Source: [Mycoplasma] falconis (GTDB taxonomy: Bacteria; Bacillota_I; Bacilli_A; Mycoplasmatales; Metamycoplasmataceae). From it: a stretch of 64,000 nucleotides of DNA. Shown here in pieces: positions 26,747 through 38,747 of the stretch (its first letter is position 1; each line of letters starts with the position of its first letter). The stretch is taken from positions 18,368 to 82,367 of the forward strand of contig NZ_VFSS01000003.1 in assembly GCF_006385795.1 (NCBI RefSeq). Reading direction: 5' to 3'. Under the pieces are notes generated by a model. It worked only from the letters and a program-made list of their open reading frames with translations. It did not search any database and was not told the origin of the DNA. The translations under genes and the position numbers were made by a program.

Positions 26747-26784
26747 AAAAACACAAAAAAGGCTATAAAGCCTAGTTTGTGTGT
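26747..26784 (-). terminator. Terminator/attenuator between rplL and rpoB
   Basis: ACACAAA...AGGCT-ATAA-AGCCT...TTTGTGT folds into a long hairpin (about 26750-26782), 10 bases after the rplL stop; T-rich sequence follows on the minus strand. In many bacteria this spot is a partial terminator lowering rpoBC relative to rplJL. Confidence 0.75.
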
Positions 26785-26792
26785 ATAAATTA

Positions 26793-27164
26793 TTAGTCTA
26801 AAGTAACTTCAGCTTTAACTTCGGTTAATTTAGCTTTGATTGATTCAGCTTCTTCTTTTGAAACATTTTCTTTTAGAACAGCTGGAGCTGATTCTACTAA
26901 TTTTTTAGCGTCCATTAATCCTAGACCTAATAAATCTTTAACTGCTTTAATAACAGCTAATTTGTTTCCACCATCTGATTTTAAAGTTACGTTGAATGAT
27001 GATTTTTCTTCAGCAGCTTCAGCAGCAGCAGGAGCAGCAGCAGCTACAACAGCGGTTGGGTCAATTCCAAATTCTTCTTTTAGACCTTCAACAAGTTCCA
27101 TAACTTCTTTAATGTTCATTTCTTTTAATGCTGAAACAAATTCTTCTTTTGTTAATTTTGCCAT
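26793..27164 (-). CDS. rplL: 50S ribosomal protein L7/L12
   Basis: The multi-copy acidic stalk protein that recruits translation GTPases. 123 residues: N-terminal dimerisation helices ([20 protein letters not shown]), an Ala-rich flexible hinge ([13 protein letters not shown]) and the C-terminal domain with [24 protein letters not shown]. It follows rplJ by 21 bases with AAGGAGAA before the start codon. Confidence 0.98.
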   Translation of the reverse strand: MAKLTKEEFVSALKEMNIKEVMELVEGLKEEFGIDPTAVVAAAAPAAAEAAEEKSSFNVTLKSDGGNKLAVIKAVKDLLGLGLMDAKKLVESAPAVLKENVSKEEAESIKAKLTEVKAEVTLD

Positions 27165-27185
27165 AATTAAATTCTCCTTAATATA

Positions 27186-27683
27186 TTATTCAGATACTTT
27201 TCCTTGTTTAACTAACTCATTTAATCCAATAGCTAAATTTCTGATTGGTGATAGTAATGAGTTTCCAAGAATCATAAGTGATTCTTCATATGAAGGAAGT
27301 TTTGAAATTTCGCTTAAAGCGGTTGCGTCTACTACTTGGTTTTCGTAGATACCAGCTACTAATTCTAAAGCTGGAAATTGTTTTTTAAAGTTTACTAAAG
27401 TTTTTAGTGAGCTTAGATCGTCTGCTTTTGCAAAAGCATAAATGTTTTGACCTAATAATAGATCATTGATTGCTTCGTAGCCAAATTTTGGTGTAGCTTG
27501 TTTAACAAGTCTGTTTTTATAAACTTTTAATAAAACACCAGCTTTAGCTAATTCATTACGAATGGTTTGTAATGAAACAACATCAAGAGTTTTATAGTTA
27601 ACAACATAAACAGCTTTAGATTCTTCGATGTTTTTAGCGATTTCGTCAACTACTAAAACTTTAGCATCTCTTAAAGCACTCAT
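27186..27683 (-). CDS. rplJ: 50S ribosomal protein L10
   Basis: L10 anchors L7/L12 dimers to 23S rRNA and, with L12, represses its own operon by binding the leader. 165 residues, beginning MSALRDAKVLVVDEIAKNIE with the family core NYKTLDVVSLQTIRNELAKAG and a C-terminal L12-binding helix. The ATG at 27683 follows AGGAGGAAAA. It heads the rplJL operon behind an L10-type leader. Confidence 0.97.
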   Translation of the reverse strand: MSALRDAKVLVVDEIAKNIEESKAVYVVNYKTLDVVSLQTIRNELAKAGVLLKVYKNRLVKQATPKFGYEAINDLLLGQNIYAFAKADDLSSLKTLVNFKKQFPALELVAGIYENQVVDATALSEISKLPSYEESLMILGNSLLSPIRNLAIGLNELVKQGKVSE

Positions 27684-27699
27684 TTTTCCTCCTATTATA

Positions 27700-27776
27700 T
27701 TTTTGCAATATCTAAACTAGTACACATACTCGGTAACCTTATTAAGCTTACGCCGTTACTGTCTTAATATATTGCA
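27700..27776 (-). ncRNA. L10 leader (ribosomal protein autoregulatory RNA)
   Basis: The untranslated leader of rplJ. Closing helix GCAATAT (27769-27775, minus strand) pairs with ATATTGC (27705-27711). Inside it, GTAAC and GTTAC form an inner helix around GCGTAAGCTTAATAAG. Position, size and nested-helix layout fit the known L10 leader family, which binds L10(L12)4. A perfect extended -10 box sits directly upstream, placing the transcript start at the leader's 5' edge. Confidence 0.75.
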
Positions 27777-27782
27777 CCGGTA

Positions 27783-27791
27783 ATTATAACA
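27783..27791 (-). promoter_or_regulatory. Extended -10 promoter of rplJ-rplL
   Basis: TGTTATAAT on the minus strand: perfect TATAAT with TGn, 7 bases before the L10 leader helix. Confidence 0.75.
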
Positions 27792-27868
27792 CAAAGGCTA
27801 AAATTTAAACCTTAACATTTTATAAATTTTATTTATAAGATTTTTTTAGTTAAAAATAAATAAAAAAA

Positions 27869-27886
27869 TAACTATTTGCATAGTTA
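27869..27886 (-). terminator. Probable terminator of trxB
   Basis: TAACTA (27869-27874) and TAGTTA (27881-27886), extended by flanking A/T pairs, form a hairpin 20 bases past the trxB stop; minus-strand T-run TTTTTTTATTTATTT follows. Confidence 0.65.
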
Positions 27887-27906
27887 CTTTATTCTGATAA
27901 TAAAAA

Positions 27907-28815
27907 TTAAATTCGAGAGTTTACAACTTTGGCCGCTACGGTACCGTCGTTGGTAGCAGTTGTAATTTGTCTTACATCTTTTTTAATAACATCTCCAACC
28001 GCAAAAATATTTTTTATTTTAGTTTCCATACTTTCATCAACTAAAATAAAACCTTTTTCATCAAGAATTTCTTTCTGAGAAATAAAGTTAGTTGAAGGTT
28101 TAAAACCAATATAAGGAAACACGGCTTTAATATCCATATTTTTAATTTCTCCGTTAACATTAGCTTTAATTGATGAAACTTTATCTTCACCTAATAGTTC
28201 TAAAATAACCGAATTTTCATGAATAAAAATATTTGCATGTTTTTTGGCGTCTTCTACCAATCTTTTCTCTGCAATAATTCCATCACGAACAAAAATATGT
28301 ACTTCGGAAGCTATGCTTGCTAAATAAGAACTTTCTTCAAAGGCAGAATTACCCCCTCCGATAATAGCCGCTGGTAAACCTTTATACATAGCACCGTCAC
28401 ATAAAACACAATATGAAACACCTTTACCATTAAATTTATCGATATTAATAACTTCTTTAGGCACTAAGTTTTTCATACCGGTTGCAATAATTACTGCCTT
28501 AGATAAATATTGATCTCCGTTAGCTAATGTAACTATCTTTTCGTTATCGCTTAAAGATTCGATTTTTTCAACAAAGCCGAAAATCATTTTAGCGCCGTTT
28601 AATTTAGCTTGATTAAACATTTTTTTAGATAGCTCAGGACCTGAAACAAAATCAAAACCTGGGTAATTTTCAATTTTTGATTGTTCTGCCATTTTGCCGC
28701 CTGGATACATACCTTCAATAAAAGCAACTTTAACATCGTTTCTAGCTAAATATAAAGCCGCGGTAAGACCGGCAGGACCTGCTCCAATTATTAATACATC
28801 AAAATCTTTGTTCAT
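27907..28815 (-). CDS. trxB: Thioredoxin reductase
   Basis: Reduces thioredoxin with NADPH through FAD and a redox dithiol. The 302-residue protein has the N-terminal FAD-binding GAGPAGLTAALYLAR (residues 11-25), the active site C136-V-L-C139 in YCVLCDGAM, an NAD(P)-binding GGGNSAFEESSYLA and the C-terminal FAD motif NIFAVGDVIKK. Length is standard. It lies 25 bases after lgt with GGAGAC before its ATG; a hairpin spans the junction. In mycoplasmas, which lack glutathione, this is the main thiol-redox route. Confidence 0.96.
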   Translation of the reverse strand: MNKDFDVLIIGAGPAGLTAALYLARNDVKVAFIEGMYPGGKMAEQSKIENYPGFDFVSGPELSKKMFNQAKLNGAKMIFGFVEKIESLSDNEKIVTLANGDQYLSKAVIIATGMKNLVPKEVINIDKFNGKGVSYCVLCDGAMYKGLPAAIIGGGNSAFEESSYLASIASEVHIFVRDGIIAEKRLVEDAKKHANIFIHENSVILELLGEDKVSSIKANVNGEIKNMDIKAVFPYIGFKPSTNFISQKEILDEKGFILVDESMETKIKNIFAVGDVIKKDVRQITTATNDGTVAAKVVNSRI

Positions 28816-28831
28816 TTTGTCTCCTTATGAT

Positions 28832-28856
28832 AAATGCTGCTTATTTAGCAGCATTT
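28832..28856 (-). promoter_or_regulatory. Intercistronic hairpin embedding the lgt stop codon
   Basis: AAATGCTGCT (28832-28841) and AGCAGCATTT (28847-28856) form a perfect 10-bp stem with a 5-base loop. On the minus strand the first arm codes the last residues of Lgt (N-A-A), the stop codon begins in the loop, and the trxB ribosome site lies 8 bases after the second arm. The T-run is weak, so partial terminator, mRNA-processing or translation control are all possible. Confidence 0.6.
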
Positions 28857-29803
28857 ACTTGTTGATTATTTTCAATTTGATAAATATCTTTTACTTCTTC
28901 ACGTTGTTTTTTAGTTAATGGTTTATTTTTAACTTTTGGTTCGTAAACTATAAAGTAAAAATATTTATGGGTTTTAGGATTTTTAAAGTTAGGTATCTTA
29001 TAAACATTGTAGTTAAGTTTGATAATAAATTCAAAGAATATAGTTAGTAAAACTCCGACGATAATATATAAGGCAGAAATTACTTTATAAATACCGTAGC
29101 TGCCTTCTCTTAAAGGTTCCATTCCAAAACGAATGATTCCGTAGTAAAGAATATACATGGCTCCTGTTGTACCTGGACGTAATCAATTTCATTTATTTAA
29201 AACTCAAACTAATAAAATATAAGCCACTAAGTTCGCACATGATTCGTATAAGAACAGAGGATAATGATATTGACCATTAATATACATGTGTTGACGAATA
29301 ATGTCAGGAAGAATTTTATAAGCGGTTGAATCAGTTGACATCACACCTCCGTAAACCTCGTGGTTAGCAAAGTTTCCTCAACGTCCAATAGCTTGACCAA
29401 TTAAAACTGCTGGTAAGATAATACTAAAAGCTACTTTAAGATCAATTTTTTTCGGATTTTTAGAAAAGACTATGTATAAAACAACACAAATCGTTGCCGT
29501 TATAACCCCTCCGTGAATTGATAAACCACCTTCTCAAATAAAGAAGACATGATATCAAGCTCCGTTGGTTCAGCCTTTATGCTCGATTAATTGCTGAATA
29601 ACAAAAACAGTTCTAGCTCCAATAATAGCTGTTGGTAATGCAATAATGATAATTATGCCAAACTGATCTAAAGTATATTTTTCTCTTTTTCAAAAATAAA
29701 ATACTGTCAATATGGCTGCTAGCATCCCTAGCATCATTGTTAGAGAATAAACATTAACCACACCTAATTTAAGGCTAACGCCCGCTCAATCTTTAGGTTG
29801 CAT
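28841..29803 (-). CDS. lgt: Prolipoprotein diacylglyceryl transferase
   Basis: Transfers diacylglycerol from phosphatidylglycerol to the lipobox cysteine of prolipoproteins; it would modify the many lipoproteins in this window, including OppA. The 320-residue integral membrane protein has several helices and the family motifs GARTVFV, HGGVI and the signature GQAIGRWGNFANHEVYGG, then YPLFLYES. Many TGA codons are Trp. The C-terminal ~60 residues are Lys-rich and cytoplasmic. ATG at 29803 with GGAGAA. It precedes trxB, a pairing common in Firmicutes. Confidence 0.95.
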
Positions 29804-29841
29804 TATTCTCCTTTCTTCTAACTTTAAATTTATATTTAATA

Positions 29842-29847
29842 ATTATA
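29842..29847 (-). promoter_or_regulatory. Possible -10 element of lgt-trxB
   Basis: TATAAT on the minus strand in the 60-base gap between uvrA and lgt, about 40 bases before the lgt start. No strong -35, and no terminator is seen after uvrA, so read-through is also possible. Confidence 0.4.
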
Positions 29848-29863
29848 AAATAATAAGTTTAAA

Positions 29864-32674
29864 TTATTTTCTTAATATTCTATTTAAATATTGACCAGTA
29901 TATGAAATTTCTTTTTTAGCGATTTCTTCTGGCGTTCCTGTAGCTATAATTCTTCCGCCACCAGTTCCACCGTCTGGACCTAAATCAATAATATAATCCG
30001 CCGTTTTAATAACATCTAGGTTATGTTCAATTACGATTACTGTATTACCTGCATCAACAATTCTATTTAATACATTTAATAAATTTTGAATATCGTATGG
30101 GTGTAATCCTGTAGTTGGTTCATCTAAAACAAATAAAGTTTTACCGGTATTTCTTTTTTGTAAATAAGTAGCTAGTTTTACCCGTTGAGCTTCTCCCCCA
30201 CTTAAAGTTGTAGCGTTTTGACCTAGTTTAATATAACCCAAACCTACATCTACCAAATGTTGTAATTTATTTCTTAAATTCGGTTTATTAACAAAGAAAG
30301 CATAAGCTTCATCAACAGTCATTTCTAAAACATCATTAATATCTTTACCATGATATTTAATTTCAAGAGTTTCTCGTTTATATCTTTTACCATCGCAGTG
30401 ATCACAAGTTACATAAACATCAGGTAAAAAGTGCATTTCAATTTTAATAACTCCGTCGCCTTCACATTTATCACAACGACCACCAGGCACGTTAAATGAA
30501 AAACGAGACATCGTATATCCTCTTATCTTACTTTCTTCAACTGAAGCATATATTTCTCTAATATCAGTAAAAAGATTAGTATAAGTAGCAGGGTTAGATC
30601 TTGGGGTTCTTCCAATTGGGTTTTGATCGATTTCTACTAATTTATCAATATTCCCCACACCTTGAATTTTAGATCTATTTTTATTATCACCAAATTTATT
30701 AATTGAAGTAACTAATTCATCGTGCATCAAACTAGACTTACCAGATCCACTAACTCCGGTAATAGCTACAAATTTACCTAGTGGAAAAGACACTTTGGAA
30801 ATATTTAAATTATTAGTTTTTAAATCAAAAAGTTTAATTTCTTGCCCATTACCAGCTCTTCTAATTTTAGGTATTTCAATTTGTTTTTCGCCACTTAAAT
30901 ATTGACCTGTTAAAGAATCTTTGGCTTTTTTAATATCTTCAAGGGTACCGGCAGCGACAATTTTTCCACCTTTTTCTCCAGCATAAGGTCCGATATCAAC
31001 AATATAATCGGCTTCATAAATAGTATCTTCGTCATGTTCTACAACAATTAAACTATTGCCGATGTCAACCATTTTACGAAGAGAAGCTAAAAGACGATCA
31101 TTATCTTTTTGGTGAAGTCCGATAGAAGGTTCATCTAAAACATATAAAACACCAGTTAAATTAGAACCTATTTGAGTAGCTAATCTAATTCTTTGGGCTT
31201 CTCCTCCACTTAGAGTTTCAGCTTTACGATTTAAAGTTAAATATTGTAACCCTACATTAATTAAAAACTCAGTTCTATGTAAAAGTTCTGCTGTAATTAA
31301 AGAACTGATTTCTTTTTCAATTTCACTTAATTGTAAATTACTAATAATTTCATGTAATTCATCAATTGACTTATTACACATTTCATAAATATCTAAATTA
31401 GCAACTTTAACTGCTAAGGCAAACTCGTTTAATCTTTTACCTTTACAAGTCTTACATTTAATATCACTTAAATATTTAGCGTAATATTTTCTTCATTCTT
31501 CCGAATTTGTTTCATGATATTTTCTTTGTAATTTATCGACTAAACCTTCGACTTTTTTAACTTTTTCATACTTAATACCATTAGCTGAAACAAGAGTAAA
31601 AGCAATTTCTTCAAAAGAACCATATTTAATAACTTCAATTTGCTCGTCGCTTAAATCATCAATTGGACGATCTAAACTTATTTGGTAATAATCAAGCATT
31701 TTTTTAAATTCTTGTCATTCTAAGTTTGGAGTATTAATCATATTTTTAAAATAAGTTATTGCCCCATTATTAATAGTTAAAGTTTTATCAGGGACAATCA
31801 AATCAAAATCTGCTTGTTGTAAAACACCTAATCCTTTACAAGTTTCGCACATCCCAGCAGGAGCATTAAAAGAAAACAATCTCGGTTCTATTTTAGGCAT
31901 TTCAAAATCACCATGTTCACAGCTATGATAAATTGAATAAGTTGTTGTTTTATTTAGCTCCGGACAATCAATAGTTACCAAACCTTTAGCTTCTTTAATT
32001 GCCATATCAACAGCTTCAGCTACCCGTGATTCCATTTCCTTATTTCAAGTTAAACGGTCAATAACTAAATCAATGTTATAAAACTTATTCTTATCAAGTT
32101 CAATATCTTCGTCTAGTGAAACTATTTCATCATTAATTTTTACTCTTAAAAAGCCATCCCTTTTTAGTTTGGCAAATAAATTTTGATGAGAACCTTTTTT
32201 CTTTTGAACCAAAGGTGCTAAAACGTATAACTTGGTACCTTCTTCCAATTTAAAAATGTTGTTTAAAATATCTCTGGTTTTTTGAGCGGTTATTTCTTGT
32301 TTATGATTAGGGCAAAATGGTTTCCCAATACGAGCAAATAAAAGTCTTAAATAATCATAAATTTCGGTAACTGTTCCTACAATGCTCCGCGGATTATTAT
32401 GTACTGTTTTTTGCTCGATTGAAATAGCAGGACTTAACCCTTCAATACTATCGACAGCTGGTTTTTTAACTCCGCCTAAAAATTGACGTGCATAATTAGA
32501 CAAGCTATCTACATATCTACGTCTACCTTCTTCATAAATAGTGTTAAAAGCCAGTGAAGATTTTCCCGAACCACTAACCCCACTAAAAACCACAAATTTG
32601 TTTCTAGGAATGATTAAATCAACATTTTTTAAATTATTTTCTTTGGCACCTTTAATGATAATTTCGTTTTTCAT
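29864..32674 (-). CDS. uvrA: Excinuclease ABC subunit A
   Basis: The damage-recognising ATPase of nucleotide excision repair, 936 residues, standard length. Two ABC modules: Walker [21 protein letters not shown] near the N-terminus and [16 protein letters not shown] in the second half; signatures [18 protein letters not shown] and [17 protein letters not shown]; both followed by LDEP. Zinc-binding cysteines appear as MCETCKGLG and CDKCEGDG...VTCDHC. Four TGA codons are Trp. It starts at 32674; a hairpin terminator separates it from the upstream gene. Confidence 0.98.
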
Positions 32675-32691
32675 AAAACAAATTATATAAA

Positions 32692-32716
32692 AAGTTATAT
32701 GACATGCATATAACTT
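32692..32716 (-). terminator. Terminator after the hypothetical gene, before uvrA
   Basis: Perfect arms AAGTTATATG (32692-32701) and CATATAACTT (32707-32716) with a 5-base loop; on the minus strand TTTTATATAA follows. It lies between the stop at 32734 and the uvrA start. Confidence 0.75.
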
Positions 32717-32733
32717 ATCATATATATTTATTA

Positions 32734-33918
32734 TTAATTTACATCTCCATCGAAGTCTTCTTCATCTTCTTCAATTTCTGCGGTCGGAGAAGTAATTTGG
32801 GTTTGTTTAGTTTGTTTGTTAATTTCTTGATTATCTTTTTCTTTGTTTTTATTATTAATATATTCTTTTAAAGAACTTAAAGCCATTTCTTTAAATTGTT
32901 GGTAATAAGTATCATTAAAACCTAATTGATCTTTAAAAGCATCTATTGTATTTTCAATGTAATTAATAATTTCATCATCCGGAACCCCCATTACTTTAGC
33001 TGAATTGAAGGTATCTTCCATCATTTTATCAAAGCTAAATAATGAAGACATATTACCTAATTTTGAAAAATCAAACATGTTAGCTGCGGGATTAGGTGTT
33101 GCAGGTTTTTGCTCAACTTTTGTTTCAATTGGTTTTTGAGCTGCTTTTTCTTCTTCAATGTGTTTTTTATAAGTTGGGTCTCATGTGATTTTATATTCTG
33201 AAATTTCTTCATCAGAAACGTTAAATTCAACTGGATATTTAATAATGTTTTTGTTGATCTTAGCATTCTTAGATAAAAATTCTAATAATGAAGCATAGTT
33301 TTCTTTTAAATCGTTTGAAATCATTTCAGGACTAAAATCTTCATAGTTTAAAGTTGGATCTTCTTCAACACCAAGTTCAATTAATTTCATAATAATTTCT
33401 TTATTATGTTTAATGGTTTCAGATATTGAATAAGTACTTAATTCTAATAGCTTTTTATTTTCAATTGGAGATAAAAAGTTATCTTCAACCTGATTAACAA
33501 TAACATCAAATGAAAAAGCCGCACCATTAACACACATAGCAGTAAAAGTAATTTCTAACTCTTTTGAAGTAGCAAAAGAAAAATCTTGATCCATTGCATT
33601 ATTTAAAGATAACATTGTTCCATCTAAAACTCTTTCGAAGTTCAAAATATCTTCAAAAGAACTATGATAAGTAATAGTTTTGCCGTTAGCTAAATAAGTA
33701 ACGTCAAATCACATATCACTATAAATAGGAACCAATCCTAATAAAAAAACAATATAGTTACCAAAATCTTCGTGAGTTTGGTTGTTTGTAGCATAAAACC
33801 TAAAGTTATCCATATTAACTTTAACGGTTTTAAATTCCTTATTTAAAAACGGAAAAGTGGTTGTTGGTTTTGGTTTTAATTGGATTTCGTAATTTTCTCC
33901 AAATCTTAATAAATTCAT
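32734..33918 (-). CDS. Hypothetical cytoplasmic protein (394 aa)
   Basis: No signal peptide or membrane segment. The N-terminal ~220 residues form a probable globular domain ([20 protein letters not shown], then [20 protein letters not shown]). A Pro/Lys/Gln linker ([17 protein letters not shown]) leads to a second helical region ([20 protein letters not shown]) and a very acidic tail ([13 protein letters not shown]). I do not recognise the family. It starts 10 bases after the HAD phosphatase gene with GGAGAAAA before the ATG, so the two are cotranscribed, and it ends at its own hairpin. Two TGA codons are Trp. Confidence 0.7.
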
Positions 33919-33927
33919 ATTTTCTCC

Positions 33928-34884
33928 TTAATCCTCAAATTCAAAGTTTTCATTAGGATCAATTCATTCCTCTGTATGAAAATCATGTAATAAATATTTT
34001 TTAACATAATTTTTATAACGATATAAATAATCAAAAACAGCTTCGCCTAATCCATTTTGCTCTACAGCCGAAGTGAAAAAAGTTGCAGAATTTAAAACAT
34101 TTTTACAAGCATTAGCCATTGCATATGAATAATGAGTAATTTTTATCATTGGTAAATCGTTATTACTATCGCCAATAGTCATAACATCATTCAAAGTTAA
34201 AGCATCGTATTTTTCGGTAGATTGATTATAAATATTTTCAATCATTCATTTTATAGCGGAACCTTTATCAACATTTAAAGGCGAGATCTCAATATTACAA
34301 TCAGTTGGAATCATAGTTACATTATCAAAATGTTTAACATGTTCAAACATTTCTAAGGCTCCGGCTTCGGTTTCTGGATTTGTTAAAGAATAAAATTCAA
34401 TCTTGACAGGTTCTATAAATTGACCGGCGTATTTTTCACCTACTTCATTTAAACGGTCTAACTGCGTAAAATGATATTCACCAATACTTTCCACACTAGC
34501 TTTATCATCAATTAAATAATAATATTTTTCATTGTCCCAGAAAATAACTTGAAAGTTATTAATCTTAGCTACTTCTAAAATCTTTTTAGTTGTTTCAAAA
34601 TCAATGTGTCAAGATTTAATAATTTCTTTGTTTTTAACATCATAAATTTGAGCCCCAGAAGATCCGATTAAATATCTAGCTTTTAGAGTTTCAACTAATT
34701 CTAACATACGGTCTTTAACTGGATTACCGGTACAGATGTTAAAATGGCTTTTAGCTTTAATAACGGCATGTAAAACATCTTGTTTGGTGCTTTCTAATAA
34801 TTTAAAATGACGATAAATTGTTCCATCAACATCTGAAAAAATAACCGGTCTTTTTCGTGTAAATTCTTTAATATTTATATTCAT
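33928..34884 (-). CDS. Cof-type HAD phosphatase
   Basis: A 318-residue HAD-superfamily hydrolase of the Cof/sugar-phosphatase type. Motif I is FSDVDGTIYR (nucleophile Asp and acid/base Asp, residues ~17-21), a Thr/Gly-containing motif II region FNICTGNPV, a Lys in the cap/motif III stretch DKGSAIKW, and motif IV TIGDSNNDLPMI. The family dephosphorylates small molecules such as sugar phosphates or flavin/pyridoxal nucleotides; the substrate cannot be told. Four TGA codons are Trp. It heads the unit with the hypothetical gene downstream. Confidence 0.9.
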
Positions 34885-35004
34885 ATCTACCTTTCAAAAT
34901 AATTATTATTATTTTACTATAATTCCTAAAAAAATCCTAGATAGAGAAAAATAAGCGATTATTGTGTGTACAATATTTATATTATTAGAAATGGAGATGA
35001 AATT

Positions 35005-36474
35005 ATGGAAATTGTAATTTTAATTATTGGAATTTTAGCTTTATTATCTTCAATAGTTGTTTTAGTTTTTGTTCTTTTAAGTTCTAGAAAAAACAAAAAT
35101 AATAATTTAACTAAAAAAGAAGTTGAAGACATTTTTAATCAAGGTAATTTAGAGATAAAAAATCAACTTAAAAATGATTTTGAAATAGCTTTAATTAAAA
35201 ATTTAAATAGTGAAGTTAACAACTTAAAAGAAGTATTTGTTTCTAATTTGAATCAAATTAAAGAAAATATTAATAATTCTTTTGCTGAAATGCAAAAAAA
35301 TCAATTAGAAAACAAAATTGATTTAAACAATACTTTAAATAATAATAGGGAAATTGTTAGCAGGGTTTTAAATGATCAAAAAGAAAATCAATCTAATAAT
35401 TTAAATGCTATAAAAGAACAAACCGTCGCTAAAATTGCTTCTGATTTTAAAGATTTAAGAGCTGAAATTGATAAAAAAATGGAAAACATGATTAGTGAAT
35501 CTAAAAAATCTTTAGAAACTATATCAACTAATAATAAAGAAGTCTTAAATCAACTTAAAAACGAAATTGATGAATACTTCCAAAGTAAATTACAAAAAAG
35601 ATTAAATGAGCACTTTGGCTCAATTAACGAACAAATGACAAGTTTAACTAGTCATTTAACTCAATTTGAAACAGTTCAAAATACAATTACTGAAATTAGC
35701 AAAACAATGACTAATAACAAAACCAGAGGAGTTTACGGCGAAGTTATTTTAGAAAATATTTTATACGAAACTTTCGGTGAAAGCAAATACTGTCTACGTC
35801 AGGTAGATTTACAAAAATTATCAGGCAAGAAAAAAAGTTCTAGATCAGAAGAATATAAAGTTGATTTTGCTATACAAATTCCAATTAAAGGCGGCATTCA
35901 ATATTTACCAATCGATGCCAAATTCCCAACTGCTTCATTTTTAAGATATTTAGAAGCTGATGAACAAGGTGATATTAATTTAAGAGAAAAAGCAGAAAAA
36001 GATATCAAAGCCGACGTTAAAGAAGAAGTTACAAAAATAAGTTCTAAATACATTATTGAAGGTTTTACCACCGATGAAGCAATTATGTTTATTCCAAGCG
36101 AGGCTTTATTTGCCTTTATTGTTTCTAAGGTTAACCTTAAAGACATTTATGAAAAATATAAAATCATTATTGCCGGTCCAACAACTATCTTATTTTTAAT
36201 TGATAATATTAAAAGAACATGAGCAACTAGAAGTATTGGGGATAATTTAAACCAAATTAGAAATGTCTTAATTAAAGTTCAAAAAGATTATGACGAAGCT
36301 GTTATAAAAATGGAAGAAGCAAGAAATAACGCAGAAAAAACTGTTAGATCAATTGACAAAACCAAAGATAAAATTCAAAATACCCAAAATAATATTAAAA
36401 GCTTGAATTTTAATATCGCAGATCAAAGCGAAGAAGATAATAAATTATTAAATATTGAAAATACAAATAATTAA
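35005..36474 (+). CDS. rmuC: RmuC family DNA recombination protein
   Basis: A 489-residue protein. An N-terminal membrane helix (IVILIIGILALLSSIVVLVF, residues ~3-28) precedes a long coiled coil (residues ~35-230, Asn/Lys/Glu/Leu heptads) and the C-terminal RmuC nuclease-like domain with TRGVYGEVILENILYETFG, YKVDFAIQIPIKG and YLPIDAKFP. RmuC limits inversion at short inverted repeats in E. coli; the family domain resembles endonucleases. The frame is open to an ATG at 34966, but the ATG at 35005 has GGAGATG upstream and places the membrane helix at the N-terminus. Confidence 0.9.
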
Positions 36475-36497
36475 AATTTTTAAATAATTAATAAAAC

Positions 36498-36526
36498 AAA
36501 AAACTAAGGGTCTGCCTTAGTTTTTT
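36498..36526. terminator. Terminator of rmuC (and convergent tRNA-Lys)
   Basis: Perfect 12-bp arms AAAAAACTAAGG and CCTTAGTTTTTT with loop GTCTG. Symmetric A/T runs let it work for both strands. Confidence 0.85.
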
Positions 36527-36530
36527 CATA

Positions 36531-36606
36531 TGGTACATCCTGTGGGGCTCGAACCCACGACCCAGGGATTAAGAGTCCCTTGCTCTGCCAACTGAGCTAA
36601 GGATGC
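36531..36606 (-). tRNA. tRNA-Lys (anticodon CTT)
   Basis: A complete 76-base cloverleaf on the minus strand. Acceptor GCATCCT pairs with AGGATGT; D-arm GCTC/GAGC; anticodon stem AGGGA/TCCCT with loop CTCTTAA (anticodon CTT, decoding AAG); T-arm GTGGG-TTCGAGC-CCCAC; discriminator A and an encoded CCA at 36531-36533. Confidence 0.97.
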
Positions 36607-36770
36607 GTGTTTTGCTTAAATATTATAAATAAAAAGTTTGTAATTTAGTAAAAAACCGTTTTTATAAATAATTAATATAAATAGTATAAATAATTATTTC
36701 TCCTTATTTAAAGTCATTAAACTATCGACAAAATTTCATTAAATACTTTAAAAATCAAAAAATTAAATTT

Positions 36771-36797
36771 TTAGCACTCTTTTTTGATAAGTGCTAA
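36771..36797 (+). promoter_or_regulatory. CIRCE element (HrcA operator) of dnaK
   Basis: TTAGCACTC-N9-AAGTGCTAA matches the CIRCE consensus TTAGCACTC-N9-GAGTGCTAA at 17 of 18 positions, with the correct 9-base spacer. It overlaps the dnaK -35 hexamer, so HrcA binding would block the promoter until heat shock. Confidence 0.95.
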
Positions 36798-36812
36798 ATT
36801 TTATGATACAAT
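36784..36812 (+). promoter_or_regulatory. dnaK promoter
   Basis: -35 TTGATA (36784-36789), 17-bp spacer, -10 TACAAT (36807-36812). The -35 lies inside the CIRCE element. It leaves a leader of ~60 bases before the dnaK ATG. Confidence 0.75.
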
Positions 36813-36868
36813 GTTAAATGTAAAAAGCGAAATTAACGAATTTTACTAATGTATTTATGTAAAACTAA

Positions 36869-38662
<1,794 letters not shown>

Positions 38663-38672
38663 TTCAATTATT

Positions 38673-38698
38673 AAACCGCTAAATAATAAAGCGGTTTT
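38673..38698 (+). terminator. Terminator of dnaK
   Basis: AAACCGCT (38673-38680) and AGCGGTTT (38690-38697) with loop AAATAATAA and a following T-run, 10 bases after the stop. Confidence 0.85.
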
Positions 38699-38747
38699 TT
38701 ATTGCTTTTACTATAATTAATTACATTAAATATATAAGGAGGAAAAT

